DNA of 48,141 nt from Promethearchaeota archaeon (GCA_019058515.1 JAHPYY010000019.1:1-48141), one strand, 5' to 3'. Positions 1 through 9,299 are shown, numbered from the stretch's first letter. Translations and numbers: made by a program. The notes: generated by a model from the sequence alone, not told the origin.

Positions 1-295
1 GTTTTATTGCCATTCCTAAGGCATCTCCTAAGGCAGATCCTTCATCAAACGCCAAATTGTCAAGAATTGGAAAAATCTCATCTGGGAGGTTGCTAAGTTC
101 ATTCGCTTTTTCCGCTTTTTTAGCGAATCTAATTACTGAAAACATCGATGCTGCATCTTCTTCTGAACGAGTTGTAATTATTTCTTTTATGGCTTTTACG
201 CTAGCTTTTAATCGATTAGGCTTATAGTCTGGTTTCCGCATTTCTCTAGATGTATCAATACATATAAAAATATTTTCGGGGATTCTCTCAGGCAC
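1..295 (-). CDS. Rpn10-like von Willebrand factor A (VWA) protein, N-terminal part only
   Basis: The gene runs off the left edge of the window; about 98 N-terminal residues are visible. It starts at a GTG (293-295) with AAGGG upstream, and an in-frame TAG lies just before, so no earlier start is possible. The visible protein opens with a beta strand and a MIDAS-like motif (IFICIDTSREMRKPDY), then NRLKASVKAIKEII, and later DEGSALGDALGMAI. The order and spacing resemble the VWA domain of the proteasome ubiquitin receptor Rpn10 (VCVDNSEYMRNGDF, then a PTRLQAQ segment), as I remember it. VWA domains bind partners through the MIDAS or nearby surfaces. The MIDAS is incomplete (DTSRE rather than DxSxS), as in Rpn10. 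The C-terminus is not visible, so ubiquitin-interacting motifs cannot be assessed. A generic VWA protein is the alternative. Confidence 0.6.
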   Translation of the reverse strand, partial: MPERIPENIFICIDTSREMRKPDYKPNRLKASVKAIKEIITTRSEEDAASMFSVIRFAKKAEKANELSNLPDEIFPILDNLAFDEGSALGDALGMAIK

Positions 296-456
296 CTTAG
301 TTTCCCTTAAAGTTTTCTATAGTTTTTGCTATTAATTTAAATACGATTTTTCTTGTAATAATAATATCTATTTTAGGTTTTTTAACTTTGATTAAAACAA
401 ATTGAGTTAAATTAATTAAATTAATAAAACTAATCTTTAACTCGTTAATTTAAATT

Positions 457-1920
457 TTAATCACACTTAAGAGTTGTGGAAACAGGAGTGCAACCTAGCA
501 CATCCTTGAACTTTTGCATGAATTCCATATCAATAGGCTCTCCCGCGTCATCCCAACTAAGCTTTAGTAACTCGTTTGCTTTTTCTGGAGATTCTGAGAT
601 GATGTTATTAGTTAACTTAGGATCTTTCTTGACATCGAATAGACTTCCTCCTTCAATGTCCCACACGTAGCCATTATACCAAAATTCACCGTTATAAACC
701 GCCACGGAAGCTCCCCAAGCTATCGTAACATGATCGTAATAATTCAAATTATCGTCTTGAACTAATTTAAATAGATCTTTTCCATCCATTTTACTAGAAG
801 AAACACCGCAAGCATCACATATTGTTTTGGCGATATCATGATGATAACAAAACTTGTCGCAGGTTCTACCACTAGCTTCGCCGTTAGGAAACCGAACCAT
901 AGCGACAAGATCTGCCACTTCTCGTCCAAGTGGATTAGCCGCTTTCGCGATGAGCCCATGTTCCCCTAACATATGTCCGTGGTCAGACACGACTACTATG
1001 ATGGAATCGTCCCATATGCCAATTCTTTTTATATAATCAATAAAATACCCGAACCATGTATCTACAAGAGAAACTTCTGCAGCATATTTAGTTTTCAAAT
1101 TTTTTAATTCTTGATCAGAGAGTAATCTAGCTGGTCCATAGAGAGAGTGAGAAATTTTTCTACATCCCTTTTCCCAGTCCGGATCTTTTTCATATAAGCG
1201 AATATAGTGATAAGGAGGGTTCCAGGGCTCGTGCGGATCGAACGATTCGACTGTCATGAAACCTTTTCCCTTCAATAAAGTGTCGTAGTTCATGTCTAAC
1301 CATTCTCCCGCTGATCGAAACACTTTCGCAGGAAATGTGTCAGCTTCGGAACGCCACCAACGAACATTTTGTAGGAAACGACGCATCATGTGTTGAGCGA
1401 ATACCGTTCCCGCTGTTATTCCATCTCCCTTTGAGGTTAAATACTCGTTTAGAATATCGTCAGATATCCGTGGTCCCGACAAATAAGCATCCTCTTCTTG
1501 TCCACGAATCCACTTCCACTGATGAAAGCCACGATTAAAATTATATCCCGGTTTAAATTGATGATAAATGTCAGAGAATAATGCTGAAACATATTTCTTG
1601 CGATTGAATCTTTCTGCTAAAGTATCTTGAGAATCTGATATGGAACTCCAGCCTGGAGCACCAAGAGCATCAGCGATAAAATCTCCTCTCCCTGTTCTTG
1701 TTATTCTCTTTTTATCGTCATTAAAAGGAAATACTCTTTTTCCAGTATATATAGCTTTCCTTGCTGGAAGCGTAGGTAAGGATTCTGGATACATTCGCGT
1801 AAATTTTACAGCCTCCTTTGCAAACTTGTCCAAATTGGGGGTTTTTATCCAGGTATTATTATAAGCTCCAACATGATCCTGCCTTAAAGTATCTAAAATT
1901 ATTAATATACTATTAACCAT
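457..1920 (-). CDS. sulfatase-fold hydrolase (alkaline phosphatase superfamily) with Thr at the nucleophile position
   Basis: This 487-residue protein has the sulfatase fold: an N-terminal metal-binding strand (ILIILDTLRQDHVG, Asp10), the active-site loop PTLPARKAIYTGK near residues 49-61, and a second metal site (VVSDHGHMLGEHG). Sulfatases carry Cys or Ser, converted to formylglycine, in the motif C/S-x-P-x-R. Here the residue is Thr (TLPAR). Thr nucleophiles are known in related phosphotransferases such as phosphoethanolamine transferases, so the enzyme may be a phosphodiesterase, a transferase or an unmodified sulfatase homologue. There is no signal peptide, so it is cytosolic. Its neighbour groups (GH2, GH4) suggest work on decorated glycans, which is inference. 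The ATG at 1920 is preceded by an AGTGAT-like site. Confidence 0.8.
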   Translation of the reverse strand: MVNSILIILDTLRQDHVGAYNNTWIKTPNLDKFAKEAVKFTRMYPESLPTLPARKAIYTGKRVFPFNDDKKRITRTGRGDFIADALGAPGWSSISDSQDTLAERFNRKKYVSALFSDIYHQFKPGYNFNRGFHQWKWIRGQEEDAYLSGPRISDDILNEYLTSKGDGITAGTVFAQHMMRRFLQNVRWWRSEADTFPAKVFRSAGEWLDMNYDTLLKGKGFMTVESFDPHEPWNPPYHYIRLYEKDPDWEKGCRKISHSLYGPARLLSDQELKNLKTKYAAEVSLVDTWFGYFIDYIKRIGIWDDSIIVVVSDHGHMLGEHGLIAKAANPLGREVADLVAMVRFPNGEASGRTCDKFCYHHDIAKTICDACGVSSSKMDGKDLFKLVQDDNLNYYDHVTIAWGASVAVYNGEFWYNGYVWDIEGGSLFDVKKDPKLTNNIISESPEKANELLKLSWDDAGEPIDMEFMQKFKDVLGCTPVSTTLKCD

Positions 1921-2064
1921 GATTAATCACTTTCTAAAAATATAAATAAAAAATTAAATTTTCGAAACAATTTTTCAAAAAAAAATACTAAAGGTTTAAT
2001 TCATTTAGCTTTTTCTTGTTAGCTTCTGTTTTTTCGGGAGAAAAATCGAAAAAATTCCAAAATA

Positions 2065-2179
2065 TTCCCCTTTTAAGTTATCTCAGTAATTTTAAAAAAT
2101 TGATATTATCTGATGTTCAACCTAAAGACATTTAAAGGTTATTCCTTTAAAAAAGGGGAAGCGTAAAATTTACTGAGAT
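2065..2179. repeat. interleaved inverted repeats in the sulfatase/DUF763 intergenic gap
   Basis: The gap 1921-2189 holds two inverted repeats whose arms alternate. Arm A (2065-2076, TTCCCCTTTTAA) pairs with A' (2147-2160, with two extra A). Arm B (2080-2089, ATCTCAGTAA) pairs exactly with B' (2170-2179). A third hairpin of AACC and GGTT arms lies between them (about 2119-2140). The order A-B-A'-B' cannot form one nested hairpin; it could form a pseudoknot or two alternative folds. On the minus strand the element lies after the DUF763 stop and before the sulfatase start, so it may be a terminator, a leader element or a small RNA. Confidence 0.4.
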
Positions 2180-2189
2180 TTAGTTTGCA

Positions 2190-3323
2190 TTAGGAAGTAG
2201 TATTTTTTCTACGAAATTTTTGTAATCGTTTCAATGCGTTTATTTTGTCAAGATTTCCTACTCTAGCACTATTAATGGCATCTTTCAACATTTCCGTACA
2301 CCTTTCCATCCTTCTAACATTTGTAGGGTAAGGGATGCCGTCCTTTCCTCCGAATGCATATGAATATTTCGCTGGATCCTTCCAACTTGGAGCTTCACCC
2401 CATATAAATTCAGAGATCAGTGCTAATGCTCTTATCATACCTGGACCAAAGCCCTTTACTTTTAATAAATCTGTATAATCGTTTAAAGCTAGGTCTTTAG
2501 CTAAATCGACACTCTCCCACTTTAACGTGAAAGGAATTGGCATATTAAGGTGTGGGAGTTTCTTAAGCGTGATTGATTTAGCAGGAGTCAAAAAATCATC
2601 TAAACTCCTTTGGTTTCTATCTTTTAACTTATTCAAATACCGTTTAATTCGCTCGGAACCCTCTTTAATTAATTTAAGCGATATATTTCTACAGTTAGAA
2701 CTGGATTTAGCGGCCATATCGAGGACAGATTCTTTCAAAACTTCGGTTGTAATATCGTTGTGAGGATTAGCTAGGAAGTCTTTACAACTTACTGATAACC
2801 AATGGTACCTTCTTGCTTTTTTGATTGAACTATCTAGCCCTTGGTTTATAATTGTCCAATTCTTATCCGAAATTAAAATCATATGGTGATACAAAGAAAA
2901 GCCGTCTTGAATAGCTGCATTGTCCACTTTAGCTACTAACCTGCTAATCTCGCAGAATTTATCGATATCATCTTCAGTATAATCGAGTATTTTAGCCTTG
3001 GATAAAAGATGCTCTTTAACTCTTTTTGACGATTTTCCTTTCCCTCCTCCTATAATTAAGCCATGAATCTCGGGATCAATAATTTGTTTTAACACTCCCC
3101 CTAATACAGTGGTACAGCCGCTTGAGTGCCAGTCGTACCCCATAATACAAGCTAAACCTTGAAACCAGTATGTATCTGATAATCTCCTTAATATACCCTC
3201 TGGTCCTTCCATATCGTGAATAATGTCAAGGAGAGGTCTTCCCAAACCGACCATGCGCTTAAGCAACCACTGTGGGGCCTTATAACCGTGTAGAGGAAGG
3301 GTTGCAATACCTACTTTGCTCAT
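2190..3323 (-). CDS. DUF763 family protein
   Basis: The protein (377 residues from the ATG at 3323; a TTG two codons earlier is less likely) opens with MSKVGIATLPLHGYKAPQWL, the conserved start of the DUF763 family, followed by the glycine- and histidine-rich stretch GYDWHSSGCTTVLGGVLKQ. Near residues 275-305 there is a helix-hairpin-helix-like segment (LLKVKGFGPGMIRALALI), which would suggest contact with DNA. DUF763 proteins are common in archaea and thermophilic bacteria and have been linked by context to DNA repair, but the function is not established. The gene stands alone between the sulfatase and GH2 genes on the same strand. Length matches the family and no residue looks damaged. Confidence 0.85.
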   Translation of the reverse strand: MSKVGIATLPLHGYKAPQWLLKRMVGLGRPLLDIIHDMEGPEGILRRLSDTYWFQGLACIMGYDWHSSGCTTVLGGVLKQIIDPEIHGLIIGGGKGKSSKRVKEHLLSKAKILDYTEDDIDKFCEISRLVAKVDNAAIQDGFSLYHHMILISDKNWTIINQGLDSSIKKARRYHWLSVSCKDFLANPHNDITTEVLKESVLDMAAKSSSNCRNISLKLIKEGSERIKRYLNKLKDRNQRSLDDFLTPAKSITLKKLPHLNMPIPFTLKWESVDLAKDLALNDYTDLLKVKGFGPGMIRALALISEFIWGEAPSWKDPAKYSYAFGGKDGIPYPTNVRRMERCTEMLKDAINSARVGNLDKINALKRLQKFRRKNTTS

Positions 3324-3430
3324 AATCAAGAATACATTTCAAAATTTAGGTATATAAAAATAATAAAAAAGTCAATAAAAAGGAAAGTAAGCAAAAGAAT
3401 TTCTAAATTGTATTAAAAATAAATGTTTTG

Positions 3431-5140
3431 CTAATCATCTTTACATGTCCATATCTTTTTAAGGTAATGGGCGACCATTTTAGGTCGTCTATCTCGCGTG
3501 AAAACTCCCTTGTAATTATATCCTCCCATTCGAGTAAGTCCTTGACCTGTTTTGAAATCGCATAAATTCCAAATGTGATGACCAATAATATAGGGTTTAG
3601 ATTCGGCTACTTCAATAAAGTTTTTAACAAGTTCGACTTGGTACTCTTCGCTAAACATTTCTGGGGGTTGAGCATGACAACCAGGAATCGTGTCCGCTCC
3701 AAATTCTGATAATAGGAGGGGTTTTTGATACTTTTCGTGGATATTATCTAGTTCCTCTGATAACACCGACATACCTTTATCGATTTCGCCTGATTGGTAA
3801 TACCATCCGTTGTAACGGTTCATGCAAGTTATATCGCAGAATTCGAATGCTCTTTCACCAGTACCAATCATACTTACAATTGTGATGAGTCGAGTGGGGT
3901 CCAGATTTTTCGTCAAATCGCATAGTTCTTTGAAAAATTGTTTCGATTTAATGCTTGCGTGAGGTTCGTTTGCTAAGCTCCAGATTATAACGCTCGGATG
4001 GTTTTTATCTCGATGAATCAATTCTTCTATGTATTGTTTACACATTTCTAACTGTTTGTCTACGGTCTTTCCAAATTTTAATCCTACTGCAGGAATTTCG
4101 TCTATGACTAAAAATCCAAGCCTATCTGCTAAATCCATCATCTGCTCTGAATAGGGGTAGTGTGAGGTACGAAACGAGTTAGCTCCTAACCATTTCATAA
4201 TAGAATAATCCTTGATAATAAGGGAAGGCATATAGCCCCTTCCAATCACGTGAAAATCTTCGTGTCGACCAAATCCATTTAATTTTATCGTTTTTCCATT
4301 TAGTAATATCTCGTCTCCTTCTACTATTATAGTCCTAATCCCAATGTTTAGAGAATAGGCGTCAAAAGTTTCGCTATCTGTTACTAACTCTACCTTTAAT
4401 TTGTATAGGTTTGGTGTCTCGGGGGTCCATAGATATGGATCAGCAACAATCATTTGCACTTCTGCTTGCTCTCCCTCGAAATCCGCTTTGCTATTAACAT
4501 TAAAACCGTTTTTAGTAAGACTACATTGAATAGCGTAAGATCTTGGATTTTCCAACCTCACTACAACCTTAACTACGCCTTGATTTTCTTTTATATCAGT
4601 CTGCACCGATATATCTTGAATTCCATCATTAGGTTTTGAGTATATTACCACTGGTCTGTGGATTCCGCAATAAGGAAAGAAATCGAAATTTGTAGAAGGG
4701 AAATTCATGCGACCTATTGGAGGCACTGTTGTTTCAGATAAGCGACCATCTACTTTTACAATGAGAATATTCTCTTCAAAATTGAGATGCTCAGTTATTT
4801 TAAACTCAAAAGGTAGATGCCCTCCCTCGTGTTTGCCGATAAGTTCTCCATTTAACCATGTATCTGCAAGATAGTTTACCGATCCAAATCTTATGTAGAT
4901 CTCGTCATTAGTCCAAGAAGTTGGGACTGTAAAGTAAGTTTTATACCAAGCAGGTCCTAAGAAATCGCGTTCTTCTGCAAATTGCTCGTTCCAACTAGCC
5001 GGAACTGCTATCGGTACTCCGTCATCAAAATCCTCCTTGAAATTTGACGCATCTCCTTCGTCCTTGTAATCAAACTTTATGTCCCAAATATCGTTCAATT
5101 TTAAGCAATTACGGTACTTATTTACTTGTGGATAAAGCAT
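3431..5140 (-). CDS. glycoside hydrolase family 2, beta-glucuronidase/beta-galactosidase type
   Basis: This 569-residue enzyme has the GH2 domain order: an N-terminal jelly-roll (about 1-165, with AVPASWNEQF and GPAWYKTYF), an immunoglobulin-like middle domain (about 170-265), and a TIM barrel. The acid/base Glu is seen in IIWSLANEPHAS and the nucleophile Glu in LLSEFGADTIPG. GRHEDFHVIGRG and SFRTSHYPYSEQMMDLAD are also family motifs. The overall form is closest to beta-glucuronidase (family about 600 residues). It hydrolyses terminal beta-glycosides by a retaining mechanism. There is no signal peptide, so the substrate must be imported. It lies near a GH4 enzyme and a sulfatase-fold hydrolase, which suggests scavenging of acidic or sulfated sugars; that is inference. 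The exact substrate cannot be told. Confidence 0.9.
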   Translation of the reverse strand: MLYPQVNKYRNCLKLNDIWDIKFDYKDEGDASNFKEDFDDGVPIAVPASWNEQFAEERDFLGPAWYKTYFTVPTSWTNDEIYIRFGSVNYLADTWLNGELIGKHEGGHLPFEFKITEHLNFEENILIVKVDGRLSETTVPPIGRMNFPSTNFDFFPYCGIHRPVVIYSKPNDGIQDISVQTDIKENQGVVKVVVRLENPRSYAIQCSLTKNGFNVNSKADFEGEQAEVQMIVADPYLWTPETPNLYKLKVELVTDSETFDAYSLNIGIRTIIVEGDEILLNGKTIKLNGFGRHEDFHVIGRGYMPSLIIKDYSIMKWLGANSFRTSHYPYSEQMMDLADRLGFLVIDEIPAVGLKFGKTVDKQLEMCKQYIEELIHRDKNHPSVIIWSLANEPHASIKSKQFFKELCDLTKNLDPTRLITIVSMIGTGERAFEFCDITCMNRYNGWYYQSGEIDKGMSVLSEELDNIHEKYQKPLLLSEFGADTIPGCHAQPPEMFSEEYQVELVKNFIEVAESKPYIIGHHIWNLCDFKTGQGLTRMGGYNYKGVFTRDRRPKMVAHYLKKIWTCKDD

Positions 5141-5341
5141 TTTTTACTACCTTCGAATGATTATTATTAGATTAAAGAATCCCAGAAAAAAGAATTTGAC
5201 ATTTTTCATTTTTCTTACGTCTATGTTTAATAATGAGATATGAAGATGAAATATGAAAGAATAAGAAATCAATTAGAAATCTTTAATATTTGATTAACCG
5301 ATAATATCACAATGTTCATCTTATTAAGGGATGATCAAGGG

Positions 5342-6234
5342 ATGATCAACATATCAATTTTTGAAATCCTACACAGTTTAGTTGGATATGTGTTATGCGC
5401 TTTAGCAATGTTCACGCACTACTTAATGGTCAAGAAAATCGTGTACAACGAATTTTGATGCTAATAACTCTTTTTCTTTATGGAGCTAGCTTGGAATATC
5501 TTGGAGTTGTCTTAGGGAATTATTATTACGTAACCGAAGCTATAATGTTGCTAGAAGTAATCCCTTTATCTATTACCTTAGCTTGGGTTGGAATCATTTA
5601 TAGTGCAATGATTATTGGTGAATCTTTGAAGTTGCCTTTATAGCTACGAATTTTTACTATAGCCTTAATTTCACTCAGTTTGGACTAGGGAATGGATCCA
5701 ATCGCAGTTGAACTTGGTGCTTGGACTTGGATTTTTGAGGAAGGAGAATACTTTGGGATAACTGGATTCAATTTTATTGTCTGGTTTTTCATACTAATTG
5801 CATATTTAGTACCATATGGGTTAAGATGGAATATTGAAATCAAATATCCTCAGATATTATCTATTAATGAAGTGGATAAACTACACTCAATAAATCGGAA
5901 GATATACACAATTTTCGGTATAGTTCCTACTGCTGTATTTATTTTGATAATTGTAGGCTTAATTTCTAGGCTGCCCTTTTTATATAACCTACCCCTAATT
6001 TTGCTTGTTATATGGGCTATTTTTATTGTGACTATTAGTACCGGCGTAGTAGTATGGAAACATAAAAATCTTCAGCGTAGGAAATGGTTTGACTTAATTC
6101 CACCAAGTATTTTATTATCTATCAGTTATACTTATTTTTTTTATGGATTTTTAATAAGCCGAGTCGATTTAGGTATCCTAATAGCAATTACCTCGATACC
6201 ATTATTACTCACATTCATTTTTACCTTGCTATAG
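5342..6234 (+). pseudogene. broken DUF422 (carotenoid biosynthesis CruF-like) membrane protein gene
   Basis: Three pieces make one DUF422-type integral membrane protein. The first (from ATG 5342) reads ISIFEILHSLVGYVLCALAM and ends at a TGA. A one-base change in a run of four T (5453-5456) would join it to the second piece (LMLITLFLYGASLEYLGVVL). The second ends at TAG 5641 and continues in the same frame through a second TAG (5686) into GMDPIAVELGAWTWIFEEGEYFGI, which is the family core motif, and on to a TAG at 6232. DUF422 includes the bisanhydrobacterioruberin hydratase CruF of archaeal carotenoid synthesis. The first TAG stands where a Trp (TGG) would fit. Three separate lesions point to a pseudogene; readthrough is less likely. 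No other carotenoid gene is nearby. Confidence 0.75.
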
Positions 6235-6375
6235 AGACAAGCAATTAATCAAGAGATTGAGTCACAATTGTAGAATTTTTTTTACTTGTCGAAAATCTTC
6301 GGATCTTGAATTGGTTAAAATTTTAAATATTATCAGAACGAAGTTAATTTTAAATTAAATAAATAGGTGAAATTA

Positions 6376-6855
6376 ATGAATCGAATCAATAAAGAAATTG
6401 ATTTTAGCTCGCTAAAAATTGACCAACTCGGCTACATCTACAAAGATGTTCATAAACAAGCTGAAATCTTAGAAACTCAAATGAATCTTCCTAAATTTAC
6501 CTTCATTGAGGATGCTACTCATGTAATTCAACAAAAAAATAGTGAGCACGAAATCATAATTAAAATCGGAATGAGTAGATTCTTCAATACTCAGATAGAA
6601 TTAATCCAATGGGTTAAAGGAGATTGTATATTTAAAGATTTTATTGACTCTGGTCAAGAAGGCTTGCAACATATCAGTGTATTTGTAGATGAGTTAGATC
6701 CTTACATAGAAGCTTACAAAAGGCAGAATTTTGAACTTATACATACGGGACAGATTGGAAAACAGAGATTTGCCTTTTTTGATACGTTAAAAACCTTTGG
6801 TATCATAATAGAATTTCAAGAAACTGTGAAGAGAAGAAAGAGAAAAGTTAAGTGA
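6376..6855 (+). CDS. VOC (glyoxalase) family protein
   Basis: A small cytosolic protein of about 159 residues with the vicinal oxygen chelate pattern: an N-terminal module beginning DQLGYIYKDVHKQAEILE and a C-terminal module with GLQHISVFVDELDPYIEAYKRQ and FAFFDTLKTFGIIIEFQE. The His in LQHISVFV and the Glu in IIIEF are at the positions of metal ligands in this superfamily. Methylmalonyl-CoA epimerase and Glyoxalase_4 type proteins look like this, but the reaction is not certain. The ATG at 6376 follows AGGTGA with five bases spacing, so it is preferred over the GTG at 6367, which lies within that ribosome site. The protein ends in a basic tail (KRRKRKVK). Confidence 0.75.
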   Translation: MNRINKEIDFSSLKIDQLGYIYKDVHKQAEILETQMNLPKFTFIEDATHVIQQKNSEHEIIIKIGMSRFFNTQIELIQWVKGDCIFKDFIDSGQEGLQHISVFVDELDPYIEAYKRQNFELIHTGQIGKQRFAFFDTLKTFGIIIEFQETVKRRKRKVK

Positions 6856-6862
6856 TATCATG

Positions 6863-8164
6863 TTAATTAAGGTTAAGATAATCCTTTTGCACTTTCGACA
6901 TTTCTTCGAGAATCGTTTTCGCTTGAGTCGGACTATCAACAGTAGGATCTGCTAGGAGAGCCTGTATCGTGATCTCCTTGGATTGAGTTAAAACCGCTTC
7001 TACTACTAAATCCTGTACAGAGGCCTGAACCCGCAGTAACGCTGCCAACCCTTTAGGATACTCTCCTAAGGGAACTCCCGTTAATCCGTTCTTATTCACA
7101 ACGGCGGGACATTCAACCACGAGGTCTTTTGGAAGATTCGATATGATATTATCGTTTGGAAGATTTACGGAAGCTTCCACATAGTTAGCGTCTGTTAGGA
7201 TACCTTCAATGATGGGTATGGCTTTTTCGTCGTCAGGTTTAACTAATTTTGCTCCTTTCCCTTTTTTTATTAATCTATGAATCTTTTTATACTCGTAGTT
7301 GATGCTTTCCATGTATTGGCTTTTAAACCTCTTAATCCCCTCAAAATCCACGACTTGATCCGCCCATCCTATGTATTCTCCGTAATGAGAATCCGTCGTA
7401 TAAGGAATATAACCATACTTCTCTAAAATAAATTTCATAAGTCTATTACCGTCCATGGTCTTTAAGTCAGCTAAAAACGCAGGCCCCTTTTTTCTTAGGT
7501 CTGGATAAGCGTCTTTTCCTGTGTTTTTATACCTAATCTCTAAAACTACACCAAAATGGTTTAATCCACCTGTTTTCGTCTCTAAATTTGATAGAGGTGT
7601 ATCTAAAATCCGGGAAAATATCAGAGTGTGATGGTAAAACTCGTGACAGAGTCCAACAAATTTGAGATTCGGAAAGTTTCTTTTAATTGCTAGACAAATT
7701 CTACTCATAGGATTAGAAAAGTTAAAGAAAAAAGCGTTTGGACAAATTCTTTCGACATCCTTACAAATTTCTAAAATAGGCGGAATTACGCGTATTGAGT
7801 GAAAAAGTCCTCCTGGTCCTCCGTTTTCTCCAAAAACTTGCCTATTTCCAAACTTTAAAGGGATGGTGTAATCTTGCTCCCATAAATCGAACCTAGGCGC
7901 TACTTCTATAGAATTTATTATGAAAGTGGCGTTTTTCAATGCTTCTTCTCGAACTATGGTTGATTCAACAGTAAAGTCTAATTCATTTTCATCAACCGCA
8001 GCTTTACATGCACGATACGCTAAATCCAAAGCATCCGCATTGATATCGTGGAGGGAGATTGTTGAACCTTTTAATAGATCACTGTTTAATATACATCCTG
8101 CGGCTCCTAGCCCAAATTGTAGCGAACCCGCGCCAATTAACACAATTTTTTGTTTCTGACTCAT
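6863..8164 (-). CDS. glycoside hydrolase family 4 (NAD- and Mn-dependent alpha-glycosidase)
   Basis: This 433-residue protein has the GH4 layout. A Rossmann fold opens it (KIVLIGAGSLQFGLGAAG) and is followed by the NAD-linked motifs NATFIINSIEVAP and GENGGPGGLFHSIR. The metal site motifs FNFSNPMSRICLAI (Asn, Cys) and GLCHEFYHH (His) and the segment GGLNHFG complete the signature. GH4 enzymes cleave alpha- or beta-glycosides by a redox-elimination mechanism using NAD+ and a divalent metal. The sequence resembles the alpha-galactosidase/alpha-glucosidase branch (AglA/MelA). It is cytosolic. It ends eight bases from the convergent VOC gene. No lesion is seen. Confidence 0.9.
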   Translation of the reverse strand: MSQKQKIVLIGAGSLQFGLGAAGCILNSDLLKGSTISLHDINADALDLAYRACKAAVDENELDFTVESTIVREEALKNATFIINSIEVAPRFDLWEQDYTIPLKFGNRQVFGENGGPGGLFHSIRVIPPILEICKDVERICPNAFFFNFSNPMSRICLAIKRNFPNLKFVGLCHEFYHHTLIFSRILDTPLSNLETKTGGLNHFGVVLEIRYKNTGKDAYPDLRKKGPAFLADLKTMDGNRLMKFILEKYGYIPYTTDSHYGEYIGWADQVVDFEGIKRFKSQYMESINYEYKKIHRLIKKGKGAKLVKPDDEKAIPIIEGILTDANYVEASVNLPNDNIISNLPKDLVVECPAVVNKNGLTGVPLGEYPKGLAALLRVQASVQDLVVEAVLTQSKEITIQALLADPTVDSPTQAKTILEEMSKVQKDYLNLN

Positions 8165-8289
8165 TTTAACTTCAGATGGAAATTTAAAAACGAGAAAAAT
8201 CTCCTCTGTATGTAATTATTAGATAAGATTTCAAAAAAACTATCCTAAATTTGAAAATTAGCTTCTCTAAGGTTATTTTTTTAAATTAT

Positions 8290-9162
8290 TTAATTCTTAA
8301 AATGCTTTTCAAAAAGGACAACGCCAAAGGGTTCTCCTTCATAATAAGAAAACCCCATTTGCAACAGAAGATCTGCTGTTTCTGGACTGCTAAACACTTC
8401 AAAAACATCGTATTTTCCGAGTTTAAGATGATAATTTATATATGTAGAAATTAAATCTCTCGCTTGGGTAGGTTTACCGTACACGATAATCCACATGTTA
8501 TTATCTTCTAATGGAACTTCGCTAAGTCCAGACTTTTTTCTAGTAATTGCTTGAAGAATCGCTCCTGAGTTTATAATCCAGGTACCATCGCTCTCTTGTA
8601 AAAATTCTATAGGTTTAAATTGCCAACCAACACATACTTCATTTCCAGGACCGACATCTATACTTCTATAAATTTTTTTAGCTTCTTTTAGCGTTATCTC
8701 TTGATAATCTGAAGTATCGTCTCGATTTACTTTTAAGTTCTCTCTCTTAACCTCAACAAGACTCATTTCTTTTTTCTTCTTGAACCCAAAGAATTTGGCC
8801 AGTGAAATTGAACCCTCGTTTTCTGTGCTTGTATCGAATTGAGCTATTCTAGATCCTACTTCCTCAGCGTAGTCTACGGCATACTTCATCAAAGCTCTTC
8901 CGATACCTCTACGCTGATGAGTTGAGGAAACACGCCCCCCCTCTAACCATGCTAGACCGTTTGGATACAATTTTACTCTCCCAAATCCAATTAACTGCAT
9001 TTTGTTCTTATCTAAGAATGCCCCATAATTTAAAGAGTCTTTAGAAGTCATCCACTTTTCGATCACATGTGGAATGTAATCTTCTCCCTCCCAAATATCG
9101 TTACTTATTTTTAATATTCCTGCAATATCTTCCCTATTCAATTCACGAAAGTAGAGCTTCAA
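8290..9162 (-). CDS. GNAT acetyltransferase with C-terminal accessory domain
   Basis: The N-terminal half (about residues 1-140) is a GNAT domain; the acetyl-CoA loop is seen in GRVSSTHQRRGIGRALMKYAV and a typical Asn-containing strand in FDTSTENEGSISLAKFFGFKK. The C-terminal half (about 150-290) looks like a second, diverged GNAT-like or accessory domain (LLQMGFSYYEGEPFGVVLFEK). Such two-part GNAT proteins acetylate small amines or protein N-termini; the substrate is not known. The start is TTG at 9162; no ATG lies upstream in frame and the GNAT domain begins immediately (LYFRELNREDIAGIL), so little can be missing. The gene is divergent to the membrane protein gene that begins at 9300. Confidence 0.75.
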   Translation of the reverse strand: MKLYFRELNREDIAGILKISNDIWEGEDYIPHVIEKWMTSKDSLNYGAFLDKNKMQLIGFGRVKLYPNGLAWLEGGRVSSTHQRRGIGRALMKYAVDYAEEVGSRIAQFDTSTENEGSISLAKFFGFKKKKEMSLVEVKRENLKVNRDDTSDYQEITLKEAKKIYRSIDVGPGNEVCVGWQFKPIEFLQESDGTWIINSGAILQAITRKKSGLSEVPLEDNNMWIIVYGKPTQARDLISTYINYHLKLGKYDVFEVFSSPETADLLLQMGFSYYEGEPFGVVLFEKHFKN

Positions 9163-9299
9163 AATTAGGAATTTCTCCGAGTTTTATTTGTGATAATTTA
9201 ATATTTTGCGTCTTACATATAAAAAAAATAGTAAAGACTTATTTTTTTATGCTCTATATTGTGTATATATTATTTAAAACAAGTTCAAAATCAATCGTT

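Noticed and set aside
9069..9299. A longer start for the membrane protein at 9300.
   Set aside because: It would overlap the divergent acetyltransferase gene and adds residues with no counterpart in the paralogue.
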